Below are positions 8,798 to 16,884 of a stretch of DNA of 64,000 bases, in pieces. This stretch comes from Sutcliffiella sp. FSL R7-0096 (lineage in GTDB: Bacteria > Bacillota > Bacilli > Bacillales > Bacillaceae_I). Location of the stretch: positions 4,072,001 through 4,136,000 of the forward strand of contig NZ_CP152003.1 of NCBI RefSeq assembly GCF_038595065.1, written 5' to 3'. Each line of letters begins with the position of its first letter. Position 1 is the stretch's first letter. A model generated the notes under the pieces. It searched no databases and was not told the origin of the DNA. It worked only from the letters and a program-made list of their open reading frames with translations. The position numbers were made by a program, and so were the translations under genes.

Positions 8798-8896
8798 AGC
8801 ATCATTCCCCTTTCCATCTATATCTAATGGTATCAGGAAAAAAGGCAAAATGAAAAGCCGCACGTTGTTGAACATGCAGCTTTTACTAAACTTATC

Positions 8897-10114
8897 TTAT
8901 AATACGTTGAATTTACCTTTTTTCATTACAAGTCCAGCTCCACCAATCATGTAAAGAGCACGGTTATCCACCATTTTCTTCATGAAGGATGCTTTTGAGC
9001 CCCAGATTTTGCGACCGAATACGACACCGATTGCATCATCTTCCCCTAAAGAACAAACTGTTCCTTTAAGGTCAGGAGTGAAGGTTTGTAATTCACCTTG
9101 GCCACGAACCAATACTGCCAAGTTTTTCGCACATACTTCCCCTTGTTGCATCGCGATTTGTGCAGTTGGAGGATATGGACGGTTGATTTCTTCGTTGATG
9201 ATTAGTGAACAGTCTCCAACGATGAATACATCCTCATGTCCAGGAGCGCGTAAGTAAGGATCTACTTTCACGCGGCCACGCATGTTTTCGAATCCGGAAT
9301 CTTCCACCAAGTGGTTTCCACGTACACCGGCAGCCCAAACAACTGTACCAGCTTTGATTTCTTCCACTTCTTCGTCTTTTGCAACGATGATTCCTTCTTC
9401 TGTCGCTTCTTTGATTGCAGTACCAATCTTGAATTCTACGCCTTTACGCTCTAGTGTGTTTACAGCGTATTCTACCAGTTCAGGATCAAACCCAGGAAGA
9501 ACAGTTGGTGCTGCCTCTACACAGACGATACGAACTTTTTCTTTCGGGATATCGAACTCTTGGCAAAGCTCAGGAACACGATTAACAAGTTCTCCAAGGA
9601 ACTCGATACCAGTAAATCCAGCTCCACCAACAACGATTGTCAAACGATCGTCGCGACGGTGTGCTTCTGTGTTGTAAGTAGCAAATTGATATTCGATGTG
9701 CTCACGGATTTTACGAGCAACATTTAGGTTTGCGATCGTGAACGCATGCTCTTTCAAGCCCTTGATGCCAAAAGTCTCTGCTTCATATCCAAGACCAACT
9801 ACTAGGTAGTCATAAGAGATTTCTCCACCCTTTGTCAAAGCAACAGTTTTCGCTTCACGGTTGATGCCTGTTACTGTGTCATGTAAGAAGTGGACTTTGC
9901 TGCGATCGATGACATCGGAAATTTTGTAGCGAGTGCGATCAGCTGGCAAAGTACCTGCAGACGCTTCATGTAACCATGTTGACTCATAATGATAGTCGTT
10001 TTTGTTTACTAACGTGATATCGGCCTCATTGACACCGATCATTTTTTGAAGACGAACTGCCGTTACCAGACCACCGTAACCTGCACCTAAAATAACTATA
10101 CTTGGCTTTTTCAA
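8897..10114 (-). CDS. yumB: Type II NADH dehydrogenase (NDH-2)
   Basis: A 405-residue FAD-dependent NADH:quinone oxidoreductase of the non-proton-pumping type. The N-terminal FAD fold is [17 protein letters not shown]; the NADH fold is [18 protein letters not shown] (about residues 160-177); a second FAD contact is [10 protein letters not shown]; the C-terminal membrane-association region ends in KKGKFNVL. The start chosen is the TTG at 10114, preceded by AAAGGTGTGATT, which gives [14 protein letters not shown] as in the family; the longer frame to 10189 is not conserved. A Rex-type operator lies about 120 bp upstream, fitting NADH-responsive control. Confidence 0.93.
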   Translation of the reverse strand: MKKPSIVILGAGYGGLVTAVRLQKMIGVNEADITLVNKNDYHYESTWLHEASAGTLPADRTRYKISDVIDRSKVHFLHDTVTGINREAKTVALTKGGEISYDYLVVGLGYEAETFGIKGLKEHAFTIANLNVARKIREHIEYQFATYNTEAHRRDDRLTIVVGGAGFTGIEFLGELVNRVPELCQEFDIPKEKVRIVCVEAAPTVLPGFDPELVEYAVNTLERKGVEFKIGTAIKEATEEGIIVAKDEEVEEIKAGTVVWAAGVRGNHLVEDSGFENMRGRVKVDPYLRAPGHEDVFIVGDCSLIINEEINRPYPPTAQIAMQQGEVCAKNLAVLVRGQGELQTFTPDLKGTVCSLGEDDAIGVVFGRKIWGSKASFMKKMVDNRALYMIGGAGLVMKKGKFNVL

Positions 10115-10233
10115 ATGAATCACACCTTTTATATTGAAATTTTTTATAAAATAAATATGAAGACATGAAACAAATCTCACTGTACCCATTCTTACTATCC
10201 ACTATAAAGATAAAATTTATTAGATATAAATGA

Positions 10234-10286
10234 TTGTGAAATACTTCACGAATATGGACGGCAAAAAAGTGCGAAATTTGTCACAA
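10234..10286. promoter_or_regulatory. Rex-type operator and second weaker site in the yumB-yumC intergenic region
   Basis: TTGTGAAATACTTCACGA at 10234-10251 is a near-perfect inverted repeat (TTGTGAA-N4-TTCACGA) matching the Rex consensus TTGTGAA-N4-TTCACAA except at one position. A weaker match, GTGCGAA-N4-GTCACAA (10269-10286, 11 of 14), lies 35 bp away centre to centre. Both sit in the 419-bp divergent region between the NDH-2 and ferredoxin-NADP reductase genes. The rest of that region is AT-rich with no gene. Confidence 0.75.
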
Positions 10287-10533
10287 AGAAACTTAACCTA
10301 CATACCATCATATTCTTTTTCGGTCTTTTTTTCAAGACAAAATCATAGTTTAAAAAGCTTTAAAATATTCGGAAAAATAGGCAATCTCTGTTATAACTAT
10401 CCTTTGTATTTCAAAAATTCTACCTATTTTCAGTATATGTTCCCCTTTTTCTAAGGTTGAAAACAGAAATTGTGAGAAAATTATGCTATGATAAAGAAAG
10501 AAAGTAAACAATCGTTTAGGGGGATAGGTACAG

Positions 10534-11526
10534 ATGAGCGAAGAACAAAAAGTATTTGACATCACCATCATTGGTGGAGGTCCTACAGGCTTATTCACTG
10601 CTTTCTACGGAGGTATGAGGCAGGCAAGCGTCAAAATCATTGAAAGTCTACCACAATTGGGTGGGCAGTTATCCGCGTTATACCCTGAAAAGTACATATA
10701 TGATATTGCCGGGTTCCCGAAAATCCGTGCACAGGAATTAATCAACAACCTGAAAGAGCAAATGGCCAAATTTGAGCCAACGGTTGCATTGGAGCAATCC
10801 GTTCAAACACTCGAAAAAATGGGCGATGGCACCTTTAAAATTGTGACGGACAAAGAAACTCATTATTCCAAAGCAGTTATCATCACTGCTGGAAATGGAG
10901 CCTTCCAACCGCGCCGCCTTGAGCTTGAAAACGCAACTGATTACGAAAACAAGAACATCCACTACTTTGTTGATGATATGAACAAGTTTGCCGGTAAAAA
11001 AGTCGTCGTATTCGGTGGCGGAGATTCCGCAGTTGACTGGGCACTAATGCTAGAACCGATTGCTGAGAAAGTGACACTTGTTCACCGTCGTGACAAGTTC
11101 CGTGCACATGAGCACAGTGTGGAAACATTAATGAATTCCAAAGTTGAAATCAAAACGCCTTACGTACCGGCAGAACTAATCGGTGACGACAATGCAATCA
11201 ATCAAGTTGTCCTCGAAAAAGTGAAATCAGAAGAGCGTGAAGTGCTAGATGTCGATGATGTGATTGTCAACTACGGATTCGTTTCCTCTCTTGGTCCTAT
11301 CAAGGATTGGGGACTTGAAATCGAAAAGAATTCCATTGTGGTCAACTCCAAAATGGAAACAAACATCTCCGGAATCTATGCAGCTGGTGATATCTGCACA
11401 TACGAAGGAAAAGTGAAACTAATTGCTTGTGGTTTTGGTGAAGCACCAACTGCAGTAAACAATGCAAAATCTTATATCGATCCAAAAGCGAAAGTACAAC
11501 CACTTCATAGTACTAGTTTATTCTAA
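10534..11526 (+). CDS. yumC: Ferredoxin/flavodoxin-NADP+ reductase, thioredoxin-reductase type
   Basis: A 330-residue flavoprotein. The FAD fold is [20 protein letters not shown] at residues 9-28, and the NADPH fold is [17 protein letters not shown] (about 152-168). The C-terminal [20 protein letters not shown] region closes the FAD site. It lacks the CxxC pair of thioredoxin reductase, as expected for YumC-type ferredoxin-NADP reductases that pass electrons between NADPH and ferredoxin or flavodoxin. The ATG at 10534 follows GGGGGATAGGT. It is transcribed divergently from yumB and followed by a terminator. Confidence 0.93.
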   Translation: MSEEQKVFDITIIGGGPTGLFTAFYGGMRQASVKIIESLPQLGGQLSALYPEKYIYDIAGFPKIRAQELINNLKEQMAKFEPTVALEQSVQTLEKMGDGTFKIVTDKETHYSKAVIITAGNGAFQPRRLELENATDYENKNIHYFVDDMNKFAGKKVVVFGGGDSAVDWALMLEPIAEKVTLVHRRDKFRAHEHSVETLMNSKVEIKTPYVPAELIGDDNAINQVVLEKVKSEEREVLDVDDVIVNYGFVSSLGPIKDWGLEIEKNSIVVNSKMETNISGIYAAGDICTYEGKVKLIACGFGEAPTAVNNAKSYIDPKAKVQPLHSTSLF

Positions 11527-11544
11527 GCCTGCTATGAAAGTGCA

Positions 11545-11579
11545 GCCAACTCTTGTATAAAAAAGGGTTGGTTTTTTTG
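11545..11579 (+). terminator. Terminator of yumC
   Basis: CCAAC and GTTGG form the stem around an A-rich loop, followed by seven T. The stem is short but the T-run is strong. Confidence 0.65.
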
Positions 11580-11772
11580 TCTTTAGAAGAGGGCGCAGGG
11601 ATAAAAACAATTAAAACCTGAATTCTGGTCTCAGATTGTCTTCATATACTACGGTTACCAAACAGGCGACTATCAAACACTCCAACAGACTAACATTTTA
11701 TAAACCACTGTAACCTCTTTCCACCGCTCAACGTCTAACATATTAACAACCCCTAAAGAGGTGATCTGCAAA

Positions 11773-12306
11773 ATGAAACTTTTCAAGCTCGCTCTGCTTG
11801 CTTTTTTCTTCACCATTCTATCGTTTACATCCCTCTCATCTACAGGCTTTGCGTGCTCCTGCCTTCCACCCGGCACGCCACAGGAAGAGCTGGCAAAGAT
11901 GGATGCCGTATTCACTGGAAAAGTGTTAGATGTAAAAGAAAAATTCAACAGTACAACACAAGTAAAATTAAGTGTGACAGAAACATGGAAAGGTGTGAGC
12001 ACTAAGGAAGTAGTCATATACACCGCCATGGATTCCGCAGCCTGCGGTGTTTATTTTGAAAAAGACAAAGAATACTTGGTCTATGCCCATTTGGAAGATG
12101 GAGAATATACGACCTACCTTTGTTCCAGGACAGCGGAGCTTCTACATGCACAGTCCGATTTGAAGGAACTCGGTGAAGGTACTGTTCCTCCAGATGATAG
12201 TAAATCAATCGCTACCTTCTCCACGCAAAACGCTGTAATAGGAACTCTTGGCTTGGCACTGGTTCTAGGTGCATGTTTCTTCTATCGATGGAAAGGTACA
12301 AAATAA
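11773..12306 (+). CDS. Secreted, C-terminally anchored protein with TIMP-like N-terminal domain
   Basis: A 177-residue protein. The start is the ATG at 11773, placed after AAGAGGTGAT (the GTG at 11761 lies within that site). A signal peptide (LALLAFFFTILSFTSLSSTG) is followed by ACSCLPPGTPQEELAKMDAVFTGKV. A mature N terminus beginning Cys-x-Cys, with an ADAVFxGKV-like strand, is the pattern of the tissue-inhibitor-of-metalloproteinase-like fold seen in some Firmicutes. Further Cys residues lie in SAACGVYF and TYLCSRT. A C-terminal hydrophobic segment (IGTLGLALVLGACFF) plus basic RWKGTK would anchor it. Function is unknown; protease inhibition is only a fold-based guess. Confidence 0.6.
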   Translation: MKLFKLALLAFFFTILSFTSLSSTGFACSCLPPGTPQEELAKMDAVFTGKVLDVKEKFNSTTQVKLSVTETWKGVSTKEVVIYTAMDSAACGVYFEKDKEYLVYAHLEDGEYTTYLCSRTAELLHAQSDLKELGEGTVPPDDSKSIATFSTQNAVIGTLGLALVLGACFFYRWKGTK

Positions 12307-12319
12307 GATAACAGCAGAA

Positions 12320-12346
12320 AAGCACCCTTCCATTAGAAAGGTGCTT
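12320..12346. terminator. Terminator-like hairpin, left copy of a perfect 27-bp duplication
   Basis: AAGCACC pairs with GGTGCTT, forming a hairpin downstream of the TIMP-like gene. The same 27 bp recur exactly at 12557-12583, with element B filling the space between. Confidence 0.75.
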
Positions 12347-12556
12347 CAGTGTGTAGACAAAGCTTAAAATAATGAAATACTCTAGTTGATCGCAGTGGAA
12401 GGAGCGAAGACTCCTGCGGGAGGAAAGGACATGGAAGACCCCGCAGGGCGTAGCCCGAGGAGGCTTCCGGACTGCCCGCGGAAAGCGTAGCTCCTGGAAC
12501 GAAGATCAACTCTTCCAACAGATAACCTAATTAGTTTATAGTTTGTCAACAGTCTG
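12347..12556. repeat. 210-bp hairpin-flanked repeat element, copy B
   Basis: An inverted-orientation copy of the element at 2705-2914, also exactly 210 bp, with about 11 differences by eye. The ends are CAGTGTGTAGACAAAG and the complement of CAGACTGTTGACAAAC, matching each other at 12 of 16 positions. The interior carries the GC-rich palindromic core. It lies precisely between two identical 27-bp hairpin copies, which look like a long target-site duplication. No coding capacity. Confidence 0.85.
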
Positions 12557-12583
12557 AAGCACCCTTCCATTAGAAAGGTGCTT
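12557..12583. terminator. Terminator-like hairpin, right copy of the 27-bp duplication
   Basis: Identical to 12320-12346. It lies next to the stop of the following convergent gene and probably terminates it. Confidence 0.75.
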
Positions 12584-12591
12584 TTATCGTC

Positions 12592-13254
12592 CTACCACCA
12601 GACAACGATTTTTCCATTATCCATTGTGATGACATACCCTATATAATCGCCAAGATCCACTCTCACTTCTTGACCCGTTTCCACTACCTCATGGATACCC
12701 TCCACAATTCCAGGATACTCTGTCCAATTCCCGGTAGAAAAATAATCAATTATCACATCTGCATTTGCAAGCTCTGCCACTGCAGCGCCTGTACTCATAA
12801 AAAGTAAAGTGCCTACTGTATCATGGTAAATCATGAACCCGTCTGATTCCGGTATCCCATAGAGGCTGGCACCATACTTTTCTGCAATGGCTATGGTACT
12901 TGTAAATCTATCGTCAACTATTTTATGGTAGGTGTAGTCTCCAATAGAGACTGTTTGAGGTTCAGTCTGTTCTTTAACCTCATCCTCTCTGTGGTTAACT
13001 GTTTCAGGTTCTGGGGGGGCTCCGGCCACTTCTGTTGGATTAGTAATAACCTCGGTAACTTCTTCTACTTTATTGCCATCTATGTGAAATGTATTAGTTG
13101 GGACCGCCATGCGTACATACTGATTGGAAGGTTTTATTGAATGAAAATCGTATGACTTACTTGCCTGAGTTTCCACTCCTTGACAGGAAGCTCCGATACT
13201 TGCAAATCCTAGTGCCGACAATAGGACAATTGCCATGCTCTTTTTACCTTTCAA
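12592..13254 (-). CDS. Exported protein of unknown function
   Basis: A 220-residue protein that I do not recognise. The start chosen is a TTG at 13254, eight bases after AAGGAG; a GTG at 13263 overlaps that site. The N terminus is an export signal (KGKKSMAIVLLSALGFASIGASC). The Cys may be a lipid-attachment site, although the preceding residues are not a classic lipobox. A Pro/Glu-rich linker (about 70-100) leads to a globular domain rich in Asp and Gly (from about 105), ending in GYVITMDNGKIVVWW. It is a single gene ending at the element B hairpins. Confidence 0.6.
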   Translation of the reverse strand: MKGKKSMAIVLLSALGFASIGASCQGVETQASKSYDFHSIKPSNQYVRMAVPTNTFHIDGNKVEEVTEVITNPTEVAGAPPEPETVNHREDEVKEQTEPQTVSIGDYTYHKIVDDRFTSTIAIAEKYGASLYGIPESDGFMIYHDTVGTLLFMSTGAAVAELANADVIIDYFSTGNWTEYPGIVEGIHEVVETGQEVRVDLGDYIGYVITMDNGKIVVWW

Positions 13255-13338
13255 TGTGACCACTCCTTCTTTTTTACCTAACTATATAGACGCTAATAAG
13301 AGGAAGATGGTTTCATAATTTTGGTAATTAAATTCAAC

Positions 13339-13379
13339 AAAAAAACTTGGATAACCCCACAGGCTATCCAAGTTTTTTA
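13339..13379 (-). terminator. Original terminator of yutM
   Basis: ACTTGGATA pairs with TATCCAAGT, with A- and T-runs on both sides. It lies directly downstream of the displaced yutM 3' end. It was probably the yutM terminator before the island separated it from the intact gene. Confidence 0.85.
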
Positions 13380-13384
13380 TATTT

Positions 13385-13505
13385 TTAGCATTCTTCCGGC
13401 TTCCCTGCTTCCGTCGCTGTACGGAAAGACGAGCCACACCCACAATTTGCGATGGCGTTTGGATTGTCGATGGTAAATCCGCCGCCCATCATGGACTGTT
13501 TGAGA
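13385..13505 (-). pseudogene. Displaced 3' end of yutM (attachment-site copy)
   Basis: A fragment encoding the last ~37 codons of the A-type Fe-S carrier, in frame and still ending in a stop: [20 protein letters not shown], then GCGSSF and a tail [10 protein letters not shown] that differs from the TPEDC tail of the intact gene. Bases 13404-13503 match 16427-16526 at 96 of 100 positions. It has no start codon and an in-frame stop upstream. It is the original gene end left behind when the island inserted. Confidence 0.85.
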
Positions 13506-13628
13506 ATGCTGATGTATCAAGGCTTTTTGGTGTTTGGGGAGATTATGAATTGGAATCAAGGTTGTTAATTGCAAGCCAACTCGATTGTTAATGTAGTTGA
13601 CTGAATCGTACAAGGATCTATGTAAAGT

Positions 13629-14387
13629 CTAATTGAAATGATAAAATTGATTTAGCTTTTCATCAAATTCCTTCCAAGTAAATAAAGTGTACGGTTCTTT
13701 CATATCTAGTATTGTTTTTACATTCTTGGCTACTACATTAATCCGTTTTGTTGAGTTATCTCTTTTTCCCGCTGGAAAGATTGCTAATTTCTGCATTTCT
13801 TTTTTTCCGTTACACCATGTCCAATCTTTAAGTGGTAATTGTATGATTTCTTCTTTAGAAGGAATTACCTTTCCTTGCCAATCACATATTTCAAAAAGAG
13901 GATATTTATCTCCTGTCCATTGTTCAATAATACCAATAACCTTAAGAATAATATAATCCCCAGACAGTAATTGATAGCTAATGGCATCACCTGCTTTTAA
14001 ATACGTATCAGTTACAAACCTCTTTGGTACTTTTTTAGTTTTTGGTTGTGAAGAATTTAATTGTTCTTTAAGTTTAAGTAGAACCGCTTCACGCTTCTTT
14101 TTTAATTTAGAGTCTTCTTCCCAGCGTTCAAGGTCAGCACCACTATCAATAATTTGAAGTGCTTTATTTTTTACTTGCTCTTGAAGTCTTCCTAATTTCC
14201 ATTGTATTAAAGCAAATGATAACCAAAAAGCCGTGATTTCTTCATCATCTAATTCATTCAGAAATTCTTCAATCACTATTTTACTTGCTTCTTCATTCGA
14301 ATAATTATCACCCAATAAATCCTTATATCTAAAGCTAACATCTTCGGCTACATCTTCGGATAATATTGCAACTCCCCAGGCACCCAT
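13629..14387 (-). CDS. DUF4259-like protein, island cargo
   Basis: A 252-residue soluble protein starting MGAWGVAILSEDVAEDV, the MGAWG signature of the DUF4259-type family. A helical stretch FWLSFALIQWKLGRLQEQVK and DSGADLERWEED (about residues 54-95) are also typical of it. The C-terminal half (about 120-252) has SH3/PUA-like beta character and is rich in Trp and Lys. The ATG is preceded by GGAGGAGTAAAAA-like spacing on the complementary strand. It shares strand with, and lies 64 nt downstream of, the 459-residue gene, so the two may form an operon. Function unknown; immunity or stress roles are conjecture. Confidence 0.6.
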   Translation of the reverse strand: MGAWGVAILSEDVAEDVSFRYKDLLGDNYSNEEASKIVIEEFLNELDDEEITAFWLSFALIQWKLGRLQEQVKNKALQIIDSGADLERWEEDSKLKKKREAVLLKLKEQLNSSQPKTKKVPKRFVTDTYLKAGDAISYQLLSGDYIILKVIGIIEQWTGDKYPLFEICDWQGKVIPSKEEIIQLPLKDWTWCNGKKEMQKLAIFPAGKRDNSTKRINVVAKNVKTILDMKEPYTLFTWKEFDEKLNQFYHFN

Positions 14388-14451
14388 TTTTTACTCCTCC
14401 AAAATGTCGCTAAATTTCTAACAACTGATGATTAACCGTTAGCATACACCT

Positions 14452-15831
14452 TCAATATTGATTCACAAACAGTTCATGAAACTGAATTTTGTACTCACTA
14501 GGTGCTTTTTCGCTTGAACGATAAATTTCGGCTCTTAATCCTGTTCTCCCCTTAATTTTGACTTGTTTCTTAGTAAGACTAATACTGCCCAAAACATAAG
14601 GAACATTAAATATTTCGAAGACCCCAAGAGAAATCACACGCTCTTCTCCTGTTGCCTTTTGGAAAATGTGTAAATTATAATTGGCTTTTACATAGTTTCT
14701 GATGATATTCTCTCTTGTTACTTTATATTGGATTTTCACCTCATATTCTTCATTCTCTTTTATGACATAAATAAGCGGTGTTTGCAGCTTATGATTTTGA
14801 ATATACTTAATTGCACTTTCAATTTTGTCCTTTTCCAAGTGGTCAAAATCTGTAATATACCTTAGTCCTTCAATTAAACTATTTAATAATAATTGTTCTT
14901 TCATTTCTTGTGATGAATGTTTAAATCGTGTGTAATCTAATATTGCATGAGTGTACTGAAACCAGTCTTCCTTACTAGTACTAATATCAATAGCTTCTTC
15001 TAAAGAATTTACTAAATGGATATAAATTTCCTTATAGTTAGGTAAACGGATATCATATCTGCGGAGAACATCAGATAAGATGGTTGCATACATATTCTGA
15101 TAGAAATAAACATCATCATCATGAAATCTAAAATTGTTAGAGATACGAACTCCTATAAGCCTTGTATCTAAAGGTCTTGGATTCTCCCTAAAATTTTGAA
15201 TTATCCTCAATTTGTAATTCATACGATTTTGTATGGTTAGTTGTTGTTTGTTATCCTCCAAATGTTTGAGTTCTTCTTTGGAATGAGGGGCATCTTTAGC
15301 AGCCGTACTAATATCCCTCAAAAGTCCTTCCACATCAAAATCAAATTCTTTTTTAGCAGGGGCATGTGGTATACGAGGAATTGCTTCTTGCATCAAACCT
15401 AGTACAAGATGAAATGATTCTACGGACAATTTCCCATTGCCTTCAAAATTTGAGAGAATCTCTACCTCAGGATGAATTCCATAAGGCATAAGTACTTTTG
15501 CTTCCCGCTTCCTCGGTGGGTTATTCAAAAATTTAAATGATATACTATTGTATACACTACTATAGTTATTCATGATAATGTGTTTGTTAAGGAATAACTC
15601 CAGGATTGCTAAAGTCCTGTTGGATTCACTCTTATCTTTATAATCATGAAAATAAATATCAATTCTCAAATCATTACCCCATTCCACTCTTTTTTCAACT
15701 ACAATTCTTATTTCATAATACAAGGGGGGAAAGTCTTGCCGCAAGTAGCAAAATTTCGTGACGTGTGAATGTAGTAGCCTATCACATTTCTCAACTAAGA
15801 CTCCAGTGAAAATGTGGAAATATACCCCCAC
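14452..15831 (-). CDS. Uncharacterised island protein of 459 residues
   Basis: I recognise no domain. The frame is long and has codon use like a real gene. The protein is soluble and highly charged, with predicted helices around residues 190-330 (EELKHLEDNKQQL, LRRYDIRLPNYKEIY) and a beta-rich C terminus (about 340-459: YEVKIQYKVTRENIIRNY, VISLGVFEIFNVPYVLGS). No signal peptide or membrane segment. The only start available upstream is a GTG at 15831 without a good ribosome-binding site, so the 5' end may be truncated or mis-set. It is adjacent to recombinase remnants and to the DUF4259-like gene. Confidence 0.65.
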   Translation of the reverse strand: MGVYFHIFTGVLVEKCDRLLHSHVTKFCYLRQDFPPLYYEIRIVVEKRVEWGNDLRIDIYFHDYKDKSESNRTLAILELFLNKHIIMNNYSSVYNSISFKFLNNPPRKREAKVLMPYGIHPEVEILSNFEGNGKLSVESFHLVLGLMQEAIPRIPHAPAKKEFDFDVEGLLRDISTAAKDAPHSKEELKHLEDNKQQLTIQNRMNYKLRIIQNFRENPRPLDTRLIGVRISNNFRFHDDDVYFYQNMYATILSDVLRRYDIRLPNYKEIYIHLVNSLEEAIDISTSKEDWFQYTHAILDYTRFKHSSQEMKEQLLLNSLIEGLRYITDFDHLEKDKIESAIKYIQNHKLQTPLIYVIKENEEYEVKIQYKVTRENIIRNYVKANYNLHIFQKATGEERVISLGVFEIFNVPYVLGSISLTKKQVKIKGRTGLRAEIYRSSEKAPSEYKIQFHELFVNQY

Positions 15832-15854
15832 CTCTACAAATGAAAAGAGTCCCC

Positions 15855-15953
15855 TTAACTAACTTGTTGATGTTCCTTAATTAACTTATCTAATGTTGGT
15901 CTTGATATATCCAATTCTTTAGCAAGCTGAGTCTTCGATACTTCTCGATTCAT
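15855..15953 (-). pseudogene. Resolvase/HTH C-terminal fragment
   Basis: A 32-codon open stretch, NREVSKTQLAKELDISRPTL then DKLIKEHQQ, looks like the helix-turn-helix tail of a serine resolvase or a similar recombinase. In-frame codons HYKRY extend it slightly upstream before a stop. No catalytic domain is present. It is a fragment lying between the broken integrase and the 459-residue gene. Confidence 0.5.
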
Positions 15954-16003
15954 ATACCGTTTATAATGCTAATCGAAGTCGGAAAATGTATTTGAACACA
16001 ATA

Positions 16004-16242
16004 TTAAGCTAGATAATCAGGTGAAAGTTCATCCAGTGTTTCGATTTCATAATTCTTTCAAGCCAAGTAACGAAATATTTCCAATCCTTTCTGTAATCCC
16101 TTAAGGTTCTTTCTCTTAAACCTTCTGCACTCTTTCCCGCAATAACTAAGTCAATTGTTTGTTCCATTGTTAATTTTGGATATTCCTTTTGATTTGACAT
16201 TTTTCCAACTGGTTTTTTCCTAATTCGCTTGTTCAAAGACAT
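16004..16242 (-). pseudogene. Broken tyrosine recombinase (N-terminal fragment, frameshifted)
   Basis: An ATG at 16242, after GGAGGCTTTTTT, opens MSLNKRIRKKPVGK...LTMEQTIDLVIAGKSAEG, LRERTLRDYRKDWKYFVTWL. This is the SAM-like core-binding domain found at the start of phage-type integrases. After about 60 residues the frame shifts: the next frame reads NYEIETLDELSPDYLA and then stops at 16004. The whole catalytic domain (R-H-R-Y) is missing. Its position beside the intact yutM end is where an integrase is expected. Confidence 0.7.
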
Positions 16243-16407
16243 AAAAAAGCCTCCTCAAATAGTTTTGTTTTTCAACATTAACTATCGAGAAGGCATGTAA
16301 TTCACAACTTTGATTTGGTGCATTTAGGGTTGTTATTATACATTTTGAGGATTGTGTACATTCAAAATTCCAATATAACTCATAACCCTTACCATTTCTT
16401 CAAAACC

Positions 16408-16770
16408 TTAGCAGTCCTCAGGTGTTCCTGCTTCCGTCGCTGTACGGAAAGACGAGCCACACCCACAATTTGCGATGGCGTTCGGGTTGTCGATCGTAAA
16501 TCCGCCGCCCATCATGGATTGTTTGAAATCAATTTTCACATCCTGAAGAATCGGCTTGCTCTCAGCATCGATTAGAATTTTGATACCGTGCTGTTCTAAT
16601 TCAATGTCCTTTTCGCTTTTCTCTTCTTCAAAACCCATTCCATAAGAAAGACCGCTACACCCTCCACCTTTAACGCCTACACGTAAGAAGACGGATTCAT
16701 CTCCATGTTCTTTCATCATATCTTTTATTTGAAAAGCTGCTGCTTCTGTAATTGTGATTACATCACTCAT
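16408..16770 (-). CDS. yutM: A-type iron-sulfur carrier (HesB/IscA/ErpA family)
   Basis: A 120-residue Fe-S cluster carrier. It has the three conserved cysteines: one in KGGGCSGLSYGM (about residue 38) and two in NCGCGSSF near the C terminus (about 103 and 105). The ATG follows TAGGAGGTGTAATAT. The last ~37 codons are duplicated at 13385-13505, so the C terminus (AGTPEDC) is supplied by the inserted island and the native end (AGKPEEC) lies 3 kb away. The gene should still be functional. No terminator hairpin is visible just downstream. Confidence 0.93.
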   Translation of the reverse strand: MSDVITITEAAAFQIKDMMKEHGDESVFLRVGVKGGGCSGLSYGMGFEEEKSEKDIELEQHGIKILIDAESKPILQDVKIDFKQSMMGGGFTIDNPNAIANCGCGSSFRTATEAGTPEDC

Positions 16771-16884
16771 ATATTACACCTCCTAATGTATTTCCAGTTC
16801 ACTTTTCTTCATTATATCGTGAAATACATATCTTCTCAATCTAACTGCTTCTATAGTATATGCAATTGGACCAAGCTGGTGTGA

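Larger units (their letters stand above)
13404..16526. mobile_element. Decayed genomic island integrated in the 3' end of yutM
   Basis: Direct repeats 13404-13503 and 16427-16526 (100 bp each, 4 mismatches, first 56 bp identical) bound about 2.9 kb. This segment holds a broken tyrosine-recombinase gene next to the intact yutM end, a resolvase-type HTH fragment, an unrecognised 459-residue gene and a DUF4259-like gene. It looks AT-rich compared with its neighbours and interrupts otherwise conserved gene order. This is the usual layout of a site-specific integrative element that uses the 3' end of a gene and restores the reading frame. Confidence 0.8.

Noticed and set aside
10457-10492. A sigma-A promoter for yumC (TTGAAA with TATGCT or TATGAT)
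   Set aside because: Spacing is 19 or 24 bp and the boxes are weak, so it is not listed as a feature.
13377-13613. A 78-codon minus-strand ORF over the displaced yutM end
   Set aside because: It reads the duplicated yutM segment in the wrong frame; the correct frame gives the yutM C terminus.
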